64,000 nt of DNA, from the NCBI GenBank assembly GCA_022561875.1, contig JADFQJ010000004.1, positions 1 through 64,000 of the forward strand, written 5' to 3'. This document shows positions 8,886 to 19,225 of this stretch, in pieces. The DNA comes from Bacteroidota bacterium. Lineage in GTDB: Bacteria; Bacteroidota; Bacteroidia; Bacteroidales; VadinHA17. The notes beneath the pieces were generated by a model. That model did no database searches. It worked only from the letters and a program-made list of their open reading frames with translations, and was not told the DNA's origin. A program made the translations under genes and the position numbers. Every line of letters begins with the position of its first letter. Position 1 is the stretch's first letter.

Positions 8886-10466
8886 GTGAAAAAGAAGTCG
8901 GATTTTCTGGTCATTGGTTCAGGGGTTGCCGGTTTAAGTTTTGCCATTAAAGCAGCAAAACATGGTACAGTATCTGTATTGTCAAAAAATGATTTAGAGG
9001 AAACAAACACAAAATATGCACAAGGTGGGATTGCTGCCGTAATGTCCCCCCCTGATTCTTTTAAGAAGCATATCAGAGATACAATTTCTGTCGGAGATGG
9101 CTTGTGTGATGAAGAGATTGTAGAAATGGTGATCAGGGACGCGCCCGAACGGATAAAAGAACTGGTTAGCTGGGGTGTTGATTTTGATCATAATAAGGAT
9201 GGTTCCTATGATCTGGCAAGGGAAGGGGGACATTCAGAACATCGTATTCTTCATTATAAGGATATTACAGGTAAAGAGATACAGGAAGCCCTTATTTCAA
9301 AGGTAAGATCTGATCCCAATATTAAAATCTTTGATAACTATTTTGCCATTGATCTTCTTACCCAGCACCATCATGGTAAACTGGTATTAAGATCTCACAC
9401 GGATACGGAATGTTATGGCGCTTATGTTCTGAATATGAGTAGCGGCAAAACAGAAACTTTTTTATCCAAGATAACAATTGTGGCTACCGGAGGAATAGGT
9501 AATCTTTACAATATAACCACCAATCCGTTGGTTGCGACAGGTGACGGGTTGGCTATGGTTTACAGGGCAAAAGGGATTATTAATAACATGGAGTTTGTTC
9601 AGTTTCATCCAACCTCACTTTATAATCCGGGTGAACGGCCATCATTCTTAATTACAGAAGCATTAAGAGGCTTCGGGGCAGTGTTGAAAAACACTGCAGG
9701 AGAGAAGCTTATGAATAAATATGATTCAAGAGGTTCTTTAGCTCCAAGGGATATTGTAGCACGCGCAATCGACAGTGAAATGAAATCGAGGGGAGATGAT
9801 TTTGTGTACCTCGACGGCACTCATCTAAATAGTGACGAACTAAAAGCGCATTTTCCGAATATTTATGAAAAGTGCTTTAACGAAGGGATTGATATAACAA
9901 AAGATATGATACCTGTAGTTCCTGCTGCTCATTATCTGTGTGGAGGGGTAAAGGTGGATAAAAACGGGAGAAGCAGTATTAACCGGCTTTATGCTATTGG
10001 TGAGGTTGCTCATACAGGTCTTCACGGAGCAAACAGACTGGCATCCAATTCTCTGATGGAGGCGGTTGTGTTTGCTCATAGAGCAGCTGTGCACAGTGTA
10101 CGGCAAATGAAAAATTTTACATTCAATGAAAAGATACCCGAATGGAATTATGAGGGAACAAAACACCCGGAGGAGATGGTGCTGATTACTCAGAATTATA
10201 AAGAGATGCAGCAGATCATGACCAATTATGTCGGGATAGTCCGTTCTGATCTGAGATTGGAAAGAGCTATGAAAAGATTAGAAATCATTTATCAGGAAAC
10301 GGAAAAATTATATAAGAAATCAACCTTGTCGAGAAAACTATGCGAACTGCGAAACCTTATCAATGTCGGATACCTTGTGATAAAAATGGCCCAGAGCCTG
10401 CATGAGAGCAGGGGGCTTCATTATACCCTCGATTATCCCAAGAAGAAACGAAGCACAGAGTTCTGA
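8886..10466 (+). CDS. nadB: L-aspartate oxidase
   Basis: 526 aa; FLVIGSGVAGLSFAIKAAKHG, NTKYAQGGIAAVM, EGGHSEHRILHYKDITGKEIQEAL, HGANRLASNSLMEAVVFAHRAA. Confidence 0.92.
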   Translation: MKKKSDFLVIGSGVAGLSFAIKAAKHGTVSVLSKNDLEETNTKYAQGGIAAVMSPPDSFKKHIRDTISVGDGLCDEEIVEMVIRDAPERIKELVSWGVDFDHNKDGSYDLAREGGHSEHRILHYKDITGKEIQEALISKVRSDPNIKIFDNYFAIDLLTQHHHGKLVLRSHTDTECYGAYVLNMSSGKTETFLSKITIVATGGIGNLYNITTNPLVATGDGLAMVYRAKGIINNMEFVQFHPTSLYNPGERPSFLITEALRGFGAVLKNTAGEKLMNKYDSRGSLAPRDIVARAIDSEMKSRGDDFVYLDGTHLNSDELKAHFPNIYEKCFNEGIDITKDMIPVVPAAHYLCGGVKVDKNGRSSINRLYAIGEVAHTGLHGANRLASNSLMEAVVFAHRAAVHSVRQMKNFTFNEKIPEWNYEGTKHPEEMVLITQNYKEMQQIMTNYVGIVRSDLRLERAMKRLEIIYQETEKLYKKSTLSRKLCELRNLINVGYLVIKMAQSLHESRGLHYTLDYPKKKRSTEF

Positions 10467-10489
10467 AGACGTAACACTGCATCACCTCA

Positions 10490-11479
10490 TCACATTTCCA
10501 AACCTCCATACTTTTCTGATATCTCGTCCAGAATACCGGTAATTTCATTTACATCAAGGATTGTCAGTAACCTGATACGGGTTTCTTTAAAATGCGGTAG
10601 ACCTCTGAAATAATTTGAGAAATGCCGCCGCATTTCATAAACACCTCTTGGTTCGCCTTTACATTCAACAGATTTTTTAAAATGAACTTTTGCCAGATCA
10701 ACAATGTCATTTATGGTCAGTGGAGGAAGTTTTTTGCCGGTTTCAAGAAAGTAGCGGATTTCTTTAAATATCCATGGGCGCCCGACTGTGGCACGGCCGA
10801 TCATAATTCCGTCAACACCATATTTTCGAAACATTTCACTGGCAGTTTGCGGACTGTCAACATCTCCGTTTCCGATAACGGGGATTGTTATTCTTGGATT
10901 GTTTTTCACTTCTCCAATCAGCGTCCAGTCTGCTCTGCCTTTATATAGTTGACTGCGTGTTCTGCCATGGATGGCTATGGACTTGATGCCGGCATCCTGA
11001 AGGCGTTCAGTTACTTCAACAATATTTTTTTTCTCATCATCCCATCCAAGGCGGGTTTTCACCGTGACAGGCAGTTTGGTGGCTTTAACAATAGCTTCTG
11101 TCATTTTGACCATTTGAGACATATCCCTGAACATACCGGCTCCCGCTCCCCTGTCTGCAATTTTTTTTACAGGGCATCCAAAATTGATGTCAATAAAATC
11201 TGGATTTGACCTTTCGGCTATTTGTACTGCTTCAACCATTGAATCAATAAGGTGTCCGTAAAGCTGGATCCCGATAGGTCTTTCATAATCAAAGATGTCA
11301 AGCTTCCGCATGCTTTTTCTGCCGTCCCTGATCAGCCCATCCGATGAAATGAATTCAGTATACATAAGATCGGCCCCGAACTGCTTGCATATATACCTGA
11401 ACGATGGATCGGTAATGTCCTCCATCGGTGCAAGAATAAGAGGTTGATCGCGGAGTACTATATTACCTATTTTTACCAA
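10490..11479 (-). CDS. dusB: tRNA-dihydrouridine synthase
   Basis: 329 aa; LAPMEDITDPSFRYICKQFGADLMYTEFI...DINFGCPVKKI...GAGAGMFRD...VTVKTRLGWDD...HGRTRSQLYKGRADW. Confidence 0.9.
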   Translation of the reverse strand: MVKIGNIVLRDQPLILAPMEDITDPSFRYICKQFGADLMYTEFISSDGLIRDGRKSMRKLDIFDYERPIGIQLYGHLIDSMVEAVQIAERSNPDFIDINFGCPVKKIADRGAGAGMFRDMSQMVKMTEAIVKATKLPVTVKTRLGWDDEKKNIVEVTERLQDAGIKSIAIHGRTRSQLYKGRADWTLIGEVKNNPRITIPVIGNGDVDSPQTASEMFRKYGVDGIMIGRATVGRPWIFKEIRYFLETGKKLPPLTINDIVDLAKVHFKKSVECKGEPRGVYEMRRHFSNYFRGLPHFKETRIRLLTILDVNEITGILDEISEKYGGLEM

Positions 11480-11522
11480 AACCGGATTAATTACTTATTT
11501 TTGGGACAAAACTATTAAAAAT

Positions 11523-12455
11523 ATGGGAATGAGACAGACTTTATTTTATGATATACATCCGTTTGTAAAGTTAATTATGGCTCTTTTTATTACCATGGTC
11601 TCATTTTTAGTGTTCCTGATTATTGGAATGCTGGTAGCGCTTCCGGTTTTTCATCTCAGTGTTTTTGAATTGCAGGAGATCTTTTCTGATTTTGAAAACG
11701 TCCGGAATATTGCGGTATTAAAATATTTTCAAATAGTACAAACTCTGGGCCTTTTTGTAGTTCCTCCTTTTATCATTGTATTTTTTCTGTATGGTGAGGT
11801 CTGGAAAAGCCTTCAATTGAAAAGCTTACCTGAATGGCACATGGCTATAAGGGTCATCCTTATTATGATTATTGGTTTGCCTGTAATTAATTTATTGGCA
11901 ATGTGGAATCTGCAAATTGATTTACCGCAATGGCTTAATTCTGTTGAGGAATGGATGAAGGCAATGGAGGAAACGGCAAAAAAACTAACCGATATGTTCT
12001 TAACAACGGACAGTATCGGCGGATTTCTGATAAATTTATTGATGATCGCCATATTGCCTGCAGTTGGTGAAGAACTCCTTTTCAGGGGTATCCTGCAGCG
12101 GTTTCTGATTGAATGGTTAAGAAACAGGCATGTTGGTGTTCTTATAGCATCTATCCTCTTCAGCGCCCTGCATTTACAGTTTTTTGGTTTTTTCCCCAGG
12201 CTGTTATTGGGAATACTTTTTGGTTATCTGTTTTTATGGAGTAAAAATCTTTGGCTGCCAATCCTGGCTCATTTTGTCAATAATGGAGTTGCCGTAATCT
12301 TCTATTTTGTTTTTGGTGCAGATGCTGTAGAAAAAGAAATTAATTTGATCGGGACTGAAAGTAGTAATTTGATTGTTGCCATGATTTCTTTGGTGCTTGT
12401 AACTCTCCTGGTGGTTTCTGTTTACAGGGAAGAAGTTAAAAGTGAACTAAAGTAA
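11523..12455 (+). CDS. CPBP family intramembrane glutamic endopeptidase
   Basis: 310 aa membrane protein with ABI motif PAVGEELLFRGILQRFL...ASILFSALHLQFFGFFPRLLLGILFGYLF...LAHFVNN. Confidence 0.88.
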   Translation: MGMRQTLFYDIHPFVKLIMALFITMVSFLVFLIIGMLVALPVFHLSVFELQEIFSDFENVRNIAVLKYFQIVQTLGLFVVPPFIIVFFLYGEVWKSLQLKSLPEWHMAIRVILIMIIGLPVINLLAMWNLQIDLPQWLNSVEEWMKAMEETAKKLTDMFLTTDSIGGFLINLLMIAILPAVGEELLFRGILQRFLIEWLRNRHVGVLIASILFSALHLQFFGFFPRLLLGILFGYLFLWSKNLWLPILAHFVNNGVAVIFYFVFGADAVEKEINLIGTESSNLIVAMISLVLVTLLVVSVYREEVKSELK

Positions 12456-12461
12456 AAGCGA

Positions 12462-12547
12462 CTAAAATTGAAGAACGTTTGGCGTTAGCCAAACCTCACG
12501 AACGGGTAGTGGGAAGGTTTGTGGGAGTGAGTAATCGTGAGTCGTGA
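12462..12547 (+). repeat. 86-bp interspersed repeat, copy L (inverted partner at 15322-15406)
   Basis: CTAAAATTGAAGAACGTTTGGCGTTAGCCAAACCTCACGAACGGGTAGTGGGAAGGTTTGTGGGAGTGAGTAATCGTGAGTCGTGA; reverse complement found at 15322-15406 with about 4 differences. Confidence 0.9.
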
Positions 12548-12588
12548 TGAGTTTCGAGTTACGTGTTTCGGGTTACGGGTAGTCTTGT

Positions 12589-13320
12589 CTACCCTGTTTC
12601 TTTCTGGCCTGAATCCAGAAAAGTCATCTGGTCTTTTTCGTTTTTCCTGTAAATATAAACAAGACCATATTCTTTAGCTCTTTCACGTTTTAAATTATCA
12701 GGAAGATCTTTATATGAGGATTCAACCTCGTTCCAGATATTTAAGATGATCTCGTTTGTTTCGTTGCGAAATGCAGATAATTCTTCAAGAGCAAAACTGT
12801 TCTTTTTTTTCAGAATTTGCTGGAACCGGTGGGCTTCGAGGAATTGTTCATATCGCACTTTAACCACTGCAATAGTAGGGTTTGTAATTGGAGTTTGTCC
12901 CTGAAGTATACGAACAGATTCTCCATCAATCAGTTTTTCACCCCAATGAATAATATCTTTTTCGCTGATAAGTAAAGGTAATGCTTTGTCATTTTCATTC
13001 ATGCCGAATGCATTCCGCGCTGAAGAAGAAAGTTCTGCCCGGGCAATAGCCATATTCATAACCTGGATAAAATGAGAAATAAAGAGTCTGACTTTCTTAA
13101 GGACTTTTTGATATTCTTTGTTGTTTTCAACCTGCCTTGATTGAGCTTGTTTATGCAGTATAATTGCTTTTTCAAATCTGGTCAGAAAGGCTCGTGCTTT
13201 CTGGAAACTTTTTTGTGTGAAAGCCAGTTTGAATGGCGGGATCTCTTTTCCTTTTGATAATGCTGTTTGTAATGCTCTCAGCCTTGCATTATCAGTGTTT
13301 GGCAATCTACGGTAGGGCAT
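12589..13320 (-). CDS. hypothetical protein (243 aa, conserved-looking)
   Basis: MPYRRLPNTDNARLRALQTALSKGKEIPPFKLAFTQKSFQKARAFL...; long ORF, no domain recognised. Confidence 0.7.
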   Translation of the reverse strand: MPYRRLPNTDNARLRALQTALSKGKEIPPFKLAFTQKSFQKARAFLTRFEKAIILHKQAQSRQVENNKEYQKVLKKVRLFISHFIQVMNMAIARAELSSSARNAFGMNENDKALPLLISEKDIIHWGEKLIDGESVRILQGQTPITNPTIAVVKVRYEQFLEAHRFQQILKKKNSFALEELSAFRNETNEIILNIWNEVESSYKDLPDNLKRERAKEYGLVYIYRKNEKDQMTFLDSGQKETG

Positions 13321-13451
13321 CTGTGTTTGTTAATTATTTGTTAATAAACAAGACGGTTAGCGAATATACGAATTTATTTTAAAAAAACAATACTATTCGC
13401 ACATTATAATATTTCTTGTAACTAATCAGTACATAAAGTGAACTAAAGTAA

Positions 13452-13580
13452 GGTTAGGTGAGTAGGTGAGAGGTGAGAGGTGAGTGAAGAAGTAAGGAGT
13501 AGGGAGTAAGGAGAGGGCGAAAGGCGAATAGGAGTAGAGTTGAGTAGTTGAGTAGGAAAAGAAGAGGGAACGAAGAGAAG
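13452..13580. repeat. purine-rich GAGTAG/GTGAG-type short tandem array
   Basis: gtgagtaggtgagaggtgagaggtgagtgaagaagtaaggagtagggagtaaggagagggcgaaaggcgaataggagtagagttgagtagttgagtagg. Confidence 0.7.
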
Positions 13581-13740
13581 AGTTAAAGGTTCATAGCCTG
13601 TTTTTTTGAACTCGTAACCCGTAACTCGAAACATTCCGGACATTTTATCATTTACTCATTTACTCATTTCTTTTATTAGGCACTGAATAATTGCAATTTT
13701 TTAATTAAGATTTGATGGAAAAACATTACTTGTAAAAACC

Positions 13741-13767
13741 TTGAAGAAATATGATAAGGTAAATTTG
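13741..13767 (+). promoter_or_regulatory. putative Bacteroidota promoter TTG-N16-TAAATTTG upstream of the aminopeptidase gene
   Basis: TTG at 13741-13743 and TAAATTTG at 13760-13767; ATG at 13846. Confidence 0.35.
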
Positions 13768-13845
13768 TCTTTTTTCTATCTGGAATAAAGTGTTAATTTT
13801 AAATTTTGTTATTGACAATCATAAATTTTAATAAAACAAAATCAT

Positions 13846-15231
13846 ATGTTTAATCCGGAAGTTTATTCAAACAGAAGAAAAAAACTGGGGCAGTTGTTGA
13901 ATTCAGGCCTGATTCTGTTACCTGGGAATTCTGAAACTGCTTTTAATTATAATGCAAACACTTATAATTTCCGTCAGGATAGTTCATTCCTCTATTTTTT
14001 TGGACTTGATCATCCCGGTTTTGCCGGTATTATTGATGTGGATAATGGCAAAGATTATTTTTTTGGTGATGAAATAACCATGGATGATATTATCTGGATG
14101 GGTCCTCAACCATCTCTAAGCGACAGAGCCGCAAAAGCTGGAATAAGCAATATTTTGCCATATAAGAAGCTTGGTGAAATGATTCAGGAGGCAATAGAGA
14201 AAAACAGGAAAATTCATTTTTTACCTACTTACCGTGGCGAACAAACTGCTCAACTTGCAGAGTTGCTCGGGAAAATGGCAGTTGAAATTAAAGATCTGGC
14301 ATCTGTTGAACTGATCAAATCTGTTATCAGGCTACGGTCGGTAAAGGATGAGGGGGAAGTGAAGGAGATTGAATTTGCAATGGATATCGCATATAATATG
14401 CACACTACTGCAATGAAAATGGCTATGCCGGGTGTTGTTGAAAGGGAGATAGCCGGAAAAATTGAAGGCATTGCCCTGTCTGAGGGTCTGGGAGTTTCTT
14501 TTCCGATAATTTTAAGTATTAATGGACAAATTCTTCACAATCACTATCATGGGAACATACTGGTGAAAGAAAGAATGATGGTCACTGATGCAGGTGCTGA
14601 ATCGGTGCTGCATTATGCCAGTGATATAACCCGTACCGTTCCGGTGGGAGGAAAATTCAGCCGCCGGCAAAAAGAGATTTATGAAATTGTGCTGGCTGCC
14701 AATATGAAGGCTATTGAATCAATTAAGCCCGGAATAACGAACAAAGAACTGCACATAATGGCATGTCAAAAGATTGCTTCCGGATTAAAAGATCTGGGGT
14801 TGATGAAAGGGGATGTTGATGAAGCTGTAAACCATGGCGCTCATGCCTTGTTTATGCCTCATGGACTGGGACATATGATGGGACTTGATGTACACGACAT
14901 GGAAGGATTAGGTGAAAATTGGGTGGGATATGATGATAAAGTGAAAAGAAGTGACCAGTTTGGATTGGCTTTCCTGCGTTTTGGCAAGCAACTGGAACCG
15001 GGGTTTGTTTTCACTATTGAACCGGGATTATACTTCATCCCTGCTCTTATTGATAAGTGGAAGGGTGAACATAAATTCGTGGAGTTTATCAATTACGACA
15101 GGGTGGAAAGTTACAAGGATTTTGGGGGCATTCGCATCGAGGATGATATTCTGGTTACCAATAACGGATACAAAGTGCTTGGAAAACCGATACCTAAAAC
15201 TATCAAAGAAGTTGAAGATATAATGGTCTGA
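13846..15231 (+). CDS. pepP: Xaa-Pro aminopeptidase (M24)
   Basis: 461 aa; LLPGNSETAFNYNANTYNFRQDSSFLYFFGLDHPG...DAGAESVLHYASDITRTVPVGGKFS...HGLGHMMGLDVHD...FTIEPGLYFIP. Confidence 0.85.
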   Translation: MFNPEVYSNRRKKLGQLLNSGLILLPGNSETAFNYNANTYNFRQDSSFLYFFGLDHPGFAGIIDVDNGKDYFFGDEITMDDIIWMGPQPSLSDRAAKAGISNILPYKKLGEMIQEAIEKNRKIHFLPTYRGEQTAQLAELLGKMAVEIKDLASVELIKSVIRLRSVKDEGEVKEIEFAMDIAYNMHTTAMKMAMPGVVEREIAGKIEGIALSEGLGVSFPIILSINGQILHNHYHGNILVKERMMVTDAGAESVLHYASDITRTVPVGGKFSRRQKEIYEIVLAANMKAIESIKPGITNKELHIMACQKIASGLKDLGLMKGDVDEAVNHGAHALFMPHGLGHMMGLDVHDMEGLGENWVGYDDKVKRSDQFGLAFLRFGKQLEPGFVFTIEPGLYFIPALIDKWKGEHKFVEFINYDRVESYKDFGGIRIEDDILVTNNGYKVLGKPIPKTIKEVEDIMV

Positions 15232-15321
15232 AAGAAGTACTTAAAGCGCCTGAAGTTAAGAGCGCCTAAAGTTATTAAAGATGGATATATTAAGGAAAGC
15301 AACTACTCGTAACGTAACTCT

Positions 15322-15406
15322 TCACGACTCACGATTACTCACTCCCACAGCCTTCCCACTACCCGTTCGTGAGGTTTGGCTGACGCCAATCGTTCTTCAA
15401 TTTTAG
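15322..15406 (-). repeat. 86-bp interspersed repeat, copy R (inverted relative to 12462-12547)
   Basis: Reverse complement: CTAAAATTGAAGAACGATTGGCGTCAGCCAAACCTCACGAACGGGTAGTGGGAAGGCTGTGGGAGTGAGTAATCGTGAGTCGTGA. Confidence 0.9.
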
Positions 15407-15440
15407 GCATTTTACGCACTTTGAACTTTAGGCGCTTCTG

Positions 15441-16184
15441 TTATTGAATTTTTGCCCAATAGAATTCCCTGTTCATCCGGGCAATATTAACAAGTGAAAT
15501 TTCTTTCGGACATTCAGCTTCGCAGGCGCCGGTATTTGAGCAGTTGCCGAATCCCAGCTCATCCATTTTTTTCACCATAGTCTGCACCCGTTCTTTGGCT
15601 TCGATCCGTCCCTGTGGCAATAAAGCAAATTGCGATATTTTTGCTGATACGAATAACATGGCAGATGCATTTTTACATGCAGCTACACATGCTCCGCAAC
15701 CAATACAGATGGCTGAATCGAATGCTTCATCAGCTTTACTTTTTTCAACAGGAATTGCATGTGAATCGGGAGCTGATCCTACATTCGTAGAAATAAATCC
15801 ACCGGCAATTTGTATTTTATCGAAAGCGGTTCTGTCAACAATCAGATCTTTCACCACAGGAAAAGCTTTTGCTCTCCATGGTTCAACATAAACCGTATCA
15901 CCATCTTTAAATTCCCGCATAGACAGATGGCATGTAGTAATTGCTTTTTTACCGGGACCGTGTGGATGACCGTTAATATAAATACCACAGGATCCGCATA
16001 TTCCTTCCCTGCAATCATGGTCAAAAGCAACCGGATCTGTCCTCTCTTTAATAAGCTTGGTATTCAGGGCATCCAGCATTTCGAGAAATGACATATCAGG
16101 GGATGCAGCATCAAAATCATAGGTTATAAATTTACCTTTAGCATCAGCATTTTTCTGTCGCCATATTTTTAATGTAAGCTTCAT
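15441..16184 (-). CDS. sdhB: succinate dehydrogenase / fumarate reductase iron-sulfur subunit
   Basis: [23 protein letters not shown]...[24 protein letters not shown]...[28 protein letters not shown]. Confidence 0.92.
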   Translation of the reverse strand: MKLTLKIWRQKNADAKGKFITYDFDAASPDMSFLEMLDALNTKLIKERTDPVAFDHDCREGICGSCGIYINGHPHGPGKKAITTCHLSMREFKDGDTVYVEPWRAKAFPVVKDLIVDRTAFDKIQIAGGFISTNVGSAPDSHAIPVEKSKADEAFDSAICIGCGACVAACKNASAMLFVSAKISQFALLPQGRIEAKERVQTMVKKMDELGFGNCSNTGACEAECPKEISLVNIARMNREFYWAKIQ

Positions 16185-16206
16185 ATTCTTTTATATTATG
16201 TTCAAA

Positions 16207-16238
16207 GTAACTAATCAGTACTATAAGTGAACTAAAGT
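16207..16238. repeat. 32-bp repeat GTAACTAATCAGTACTATAAGTGAACTAAAGT (second copy 13418-13449)
   Basis: 29 of 32 positions identical to 13418-13449 (GTAACTAATCAGTACATAAAGTGAACTAAAGT), same orientation. Confidence 0.8.
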
Positions 16239-16295
16239 TATAAGTGACTAAAGTGAACTAAAGTTGTTAAAGAGGCATAATAAAGGACTAAGCGA

Positions 16296-16430
16296 AATCC
16301 CAAATAGCAAATAACAAATAACAAATAAATTCCAAATATCAATTACCAAATGACCGAAACAGTTTTGAATATTGGGATTTTGGTTATTGAAATTTATTTG
16401 TATTTTGGTGCTTGTCATTTGTAATTTTTA
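16296..16430 (+). repeat. CAAAT-type interspersed imperfect palindrome, copy A
   Basis: AAATCCCAAATAGCAAATAACAAATAACAAATAAATTCCAAATATCAATTACCAAATGACCGAAACAGTTTTGAATATTGG...ATTTTGGTGCTTGTCATTTGTAATTTTT; inverted homologue at 38586-38720. Confidence 0.88.
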
Positions 16431-16475
16431 CTATTTTAGGCACTTTAAATTTTAGGCACTATAAATCTTAAAATT

Positions 16476-18395
16476 TTATTTATAACTTCTTACTTGTACT
16501 TCTACATTTTCAAATTTCAACTCTTCTTTGTGCAGCTTATGTGGTTTTGATTCACCTGTATATTCCCAGGCTGCGACGTATGAAAAATTCTTGTCATCTC
16601 GCAATGCTTCACCTTCAGGGGTCTGGCTTTCTTCTCGGAAATGAGCGCCACACGATTCAGTCCGGTTGAGTGCATCATTTACCATCAAATCTGCTATTTC
16701 AAAATAGTCGGCTACCCTGCCTGCCTTTTCAACTTCCTGATTAACACTATTCAAATCGCTCGGGATTATCAGATCTGTCCAGAACTCCTTTTTTAGTTCC
16801 TCAAGCATTTGCTTTGCCTTTTTCAGCCCATCTTCATTTCTGGACATACCGCAATAATTCCACATAATTTCTCCCAGTCGTTTATGGAAAGAGGTAGCTG
16901 TTTGAGTACCGTTTATTGAAACCAGTTTTTCCAGTCTTTCTTTCACTAACTTTTCTGCGTCCTCGAATTCCTGTTTATCTGTTGAGATGCTGGGTGTTTT
17001 AATATCGTCAGCAAGGTAATTACTTATGGTATAGGGAATTATAAAATAACCGTCACCCGACGCCTGCATCAACGAACTGGCTCCAAGACGATTTGCCCCA
17101 TGATCGGAAAAATTGGATTCACCAATCGAGAATAATCCGGGGATTGTTGTCATAAGGTTATAATCAACCCATAATCCGCCCATGGTGTAATGCCCTGCCG
17201 GATAGATACGCATCGGGTCTATATATGGATTGATCCCTGTAATGATTTCGCATAATTCAAACAAATTGCCATATTTGGCTTCTATGTCTTTTTTACCTTG
17301 TTTCTTAATAGCATCTCTGAAGTCAAGATACACTGCCAATCCTGTTTCCCCAACTCCATAACCTGCATCACAACGTTCTTTAGCGGCCCTTGAAGCGACA
17401 TCTCTTGGTACAAGATTCCCAAATGCAGGATATCTTCGTTCCAGGTAATAATCCCTTTCTTCTTCGGGAATTTCGTTTGCAACTCTTTTATCATTTTTCT
17501 TCCTGGGTACCCATATCCGCCCGTCATTTCTTAAAGATTCAGACATCAGGGTAAGTTTTGACTGGTATTCATTAAGTTGTGGAATAGAGGTAGGATGTAT
17601 CTGTATAAAACTTGTATTGGCAAAGAAAGCGCCTTTTTTATGAGCTTTCCATACAGCTGACGGATTAGAGTTAACTGCAAGTGTTGAAAGGTAATATATT
17701 GTGCCATAGCCTCCGGTAGCCAGAACTACTGCATGAGCTGAGTGCCTTTCAATTTCACCGGTGATGAGGTTACGCGTAATGATCCCACGTGCTTTTCCGT
17801 CAATGATAACAAGCTCGAGCATTTCCCTGCGCGGATACATAGTTACAGTTCCTTTGCTTATTTGCCTGATCAGGGATGAATATGTTCCGAGGAGACATTG
17901 CTGACCGGTTTGACCTTTTGCATAAAAGGTTCTTGAAACCTGTACTCCGCCGAATGACCGGTTGTCAAGATTTCCTCCGTAATCACGGGCAAAAGGAACA
18001 CCCATTGCAGTAAAATGATCAATTACATCATTACTGACTTCGGCAGCTCTGTATACATTGGCCTCCCGCGAGCGGTAATCGCCTCCTTTGATCATATCAT
18101 AGAAAAGCCTGTAGATACTGTCACCGTCGTTTTTGTAGTTTTTTGTAGCATTAATGCCACCCTGGGCAGCAACAGAATGGGCTCTGCGGGGTGTATCCTG
18201 GTAACAAAAATTCTTGACCTGGTATCCTAACTCGCCTAAAGCCGATGCTGCTCCGGCGCCGGCAAGTCCTGTTCCAACAACAATAATATCCAGTTTTTTC
18301 TTATTTGCAGGATTGACCAGTTTAGCTGAAGCTTTATATCTGGTCCATTTTTCCGCTAAAGGACCTTCCGGGATATTTGCATCTAATTTTATCAT
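16476..18395 (-). CDS. sdhA: succinate dehydrogenase / fumarate reductase flavoprotein subunit
   Basis: Start placed at [17 protein letters not shown] (18395) rather than 18476; [24 protein letters not shown]...[24 protein letters not shown]...[15 protein letters not shown]. Confidence 0.92.
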   Translation of the reverse strand: MIKLDANIPEGPLAEKWTRYKASAKLVNPANKKKLDIIVVGTGLAGAGAASALGELGYQVKNFCYQDTPRRAHSVAAQGGINATKNYKNDGDSIYRLFYDMIKGGDYRSREANVYRAAEVSNDVIDHFTAMGVPFARDYGGNLDNRSFGGVQVSRTFYAKGQTGQQCLLGTYSSLIRQISKGTVTMYPRREMLELVIIDGKARGIITRNLITGEIERHSAHAVVLATGGYGTIYYLSTLAVNSNPSAVWKAHKKGAFFANTSFIQIHPTSIPQLNEYQSKLTLMSESLRNDGRIWVPRKKNDKRVANEIPEEERDYYLERRYPAFGNLVPRDVASRAAKERCDAGYGVGETGLAVYLDFRDAIKKQGKKDIEAKYGNLFELCEIITGINPYIDPMRIYPAGHYTMGGLWVDYNLMTTIPGLFSIGESNFSDHGANRLGASSLMQASGDGYFIIPYTISNYLADDIKTPSISTDKQEFEDAEKLVKERLEKLVSINGTQTATSFHKRLGEIMWNYCGMSRNEDGLKKAKQMLEELKKEFWTDLIIPSDLNSVNQEVEKAGRVADYFEIADLMVNDALNRTESCGAHFREESQTPEGEALRDDKNFSYVAAWEYTGESKPHKLHKEELKFENVEVQVRSYK

Positions 18396-18423
18396 AATAT
18401 TTATAGAGTTGTTTTTCAGATTC

Positions 18424-19068
18424 TTATTTGAAAAAATAAATAACAATTGGAATAATACTGAAACCAAGAGGTACAATAATCGAATAGATCAGCCCGATTC
18501 CTTTTATTACAGGAGTATATTTATTGTGATTGAGTCCGAGTGTCTGGAATGCAGACTGAAAAGCATGGTGCAAATGAAATGCAAGGAAAAGAAAAGAAAC
18601 CAGGTAGATTACCACGTACAGAGGTAAATGAAATAAATTATTTGCCATAAGATGAAAGTTTTCATGATCTCCTTCAACCAAACCAAGTTTGACGAAATAA
18701 AAATTCATAAAATGAATGAACAGGAAAACAGCAATAATTATTCCGAGATAGATCATATACTTCGAAAAGAAAGAAGTTTGGGATGAAGAGGTTCTTTTAT
18801 ACCTCTTCGGACGCGCTACCCAGTTCTGGATCTGCAAAACAACACCCCAGATCATATGAATTAAAAAACCGGCCATAAGAACAACTTCGAACACTTTGAC
18901 AATAATATTGGTTGCCATGAAATGTGCTGCGCTATTAAATGGAACCGGATCATCGATCAATAAAAAGAAGTTAATACCTAAATGAACCATCAGGAAAAGA
19001 ATTATAAAAAGACCTGCAACGGCCATAACAAACTTTTTCGTAACGGATGAACCAAAAAATTTACCCAT
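18424..19068 (-). CDS. sdhC: succinate dehydrogenase cytochrome b subunit
   Basis: 214 aa, five TM segments, upstream of sdh[38 protein letters not shown]...[20 protein letters not shown]. Confidence 0.9.
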   Translation of the reverse strand: MGKFFGSSVTKKFVMAVAGLFIILFLMVHLGINFFLLIDDPVPFNSAAHFMATNIIVKVFEVVLMAGFLIHMIWGVVLQIQNWVARPKRYKRTSSSQTSFFSKYMIYLGIIIAVFLFIHFMNFYFVKLGLVEGDHENFHLMANNLFHLPLYVVIYLVSFLFLAFHLHHAFQSAFQTLGLNHNKYTPVIKGIGLIYSIIVPLGFSIIPIVIYFFK

Positions 19069-19200
19069 GTGTTTTTTGTTAAGTTGTTATTTCTTTTACA
19101 CTTAATATATTTATGAATTAACAAATATAATTTATAAAATATGTTTTTCATATGTTCGGGAACAGTTTTGTATCTAAATTTGCCCGATTCAAATTTGGAG

Positions 19201-19225
19201 AAACCCGAAACCCGAAACCCGAAAC
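19201..19225. repeat. heptanucleotide tandem repeat (AAACCCG)3
   Basis: aaacccgaaacccgaaacccgaaac. Confidence 0.9.

Noticed and set aside
17282-17527. 81-aa minus-strand ORF inside sdhA
   Set aside because: Alternate frame of a strongly conserved enzyme; no independent support.
12446-19225. Possible CRISPR array in the repeat-rich intergenic regions
   Set aside because: Repeats are short, degenerate, unevenly spaced and of several families; no regular repeat-spacer structure and no cas genes.
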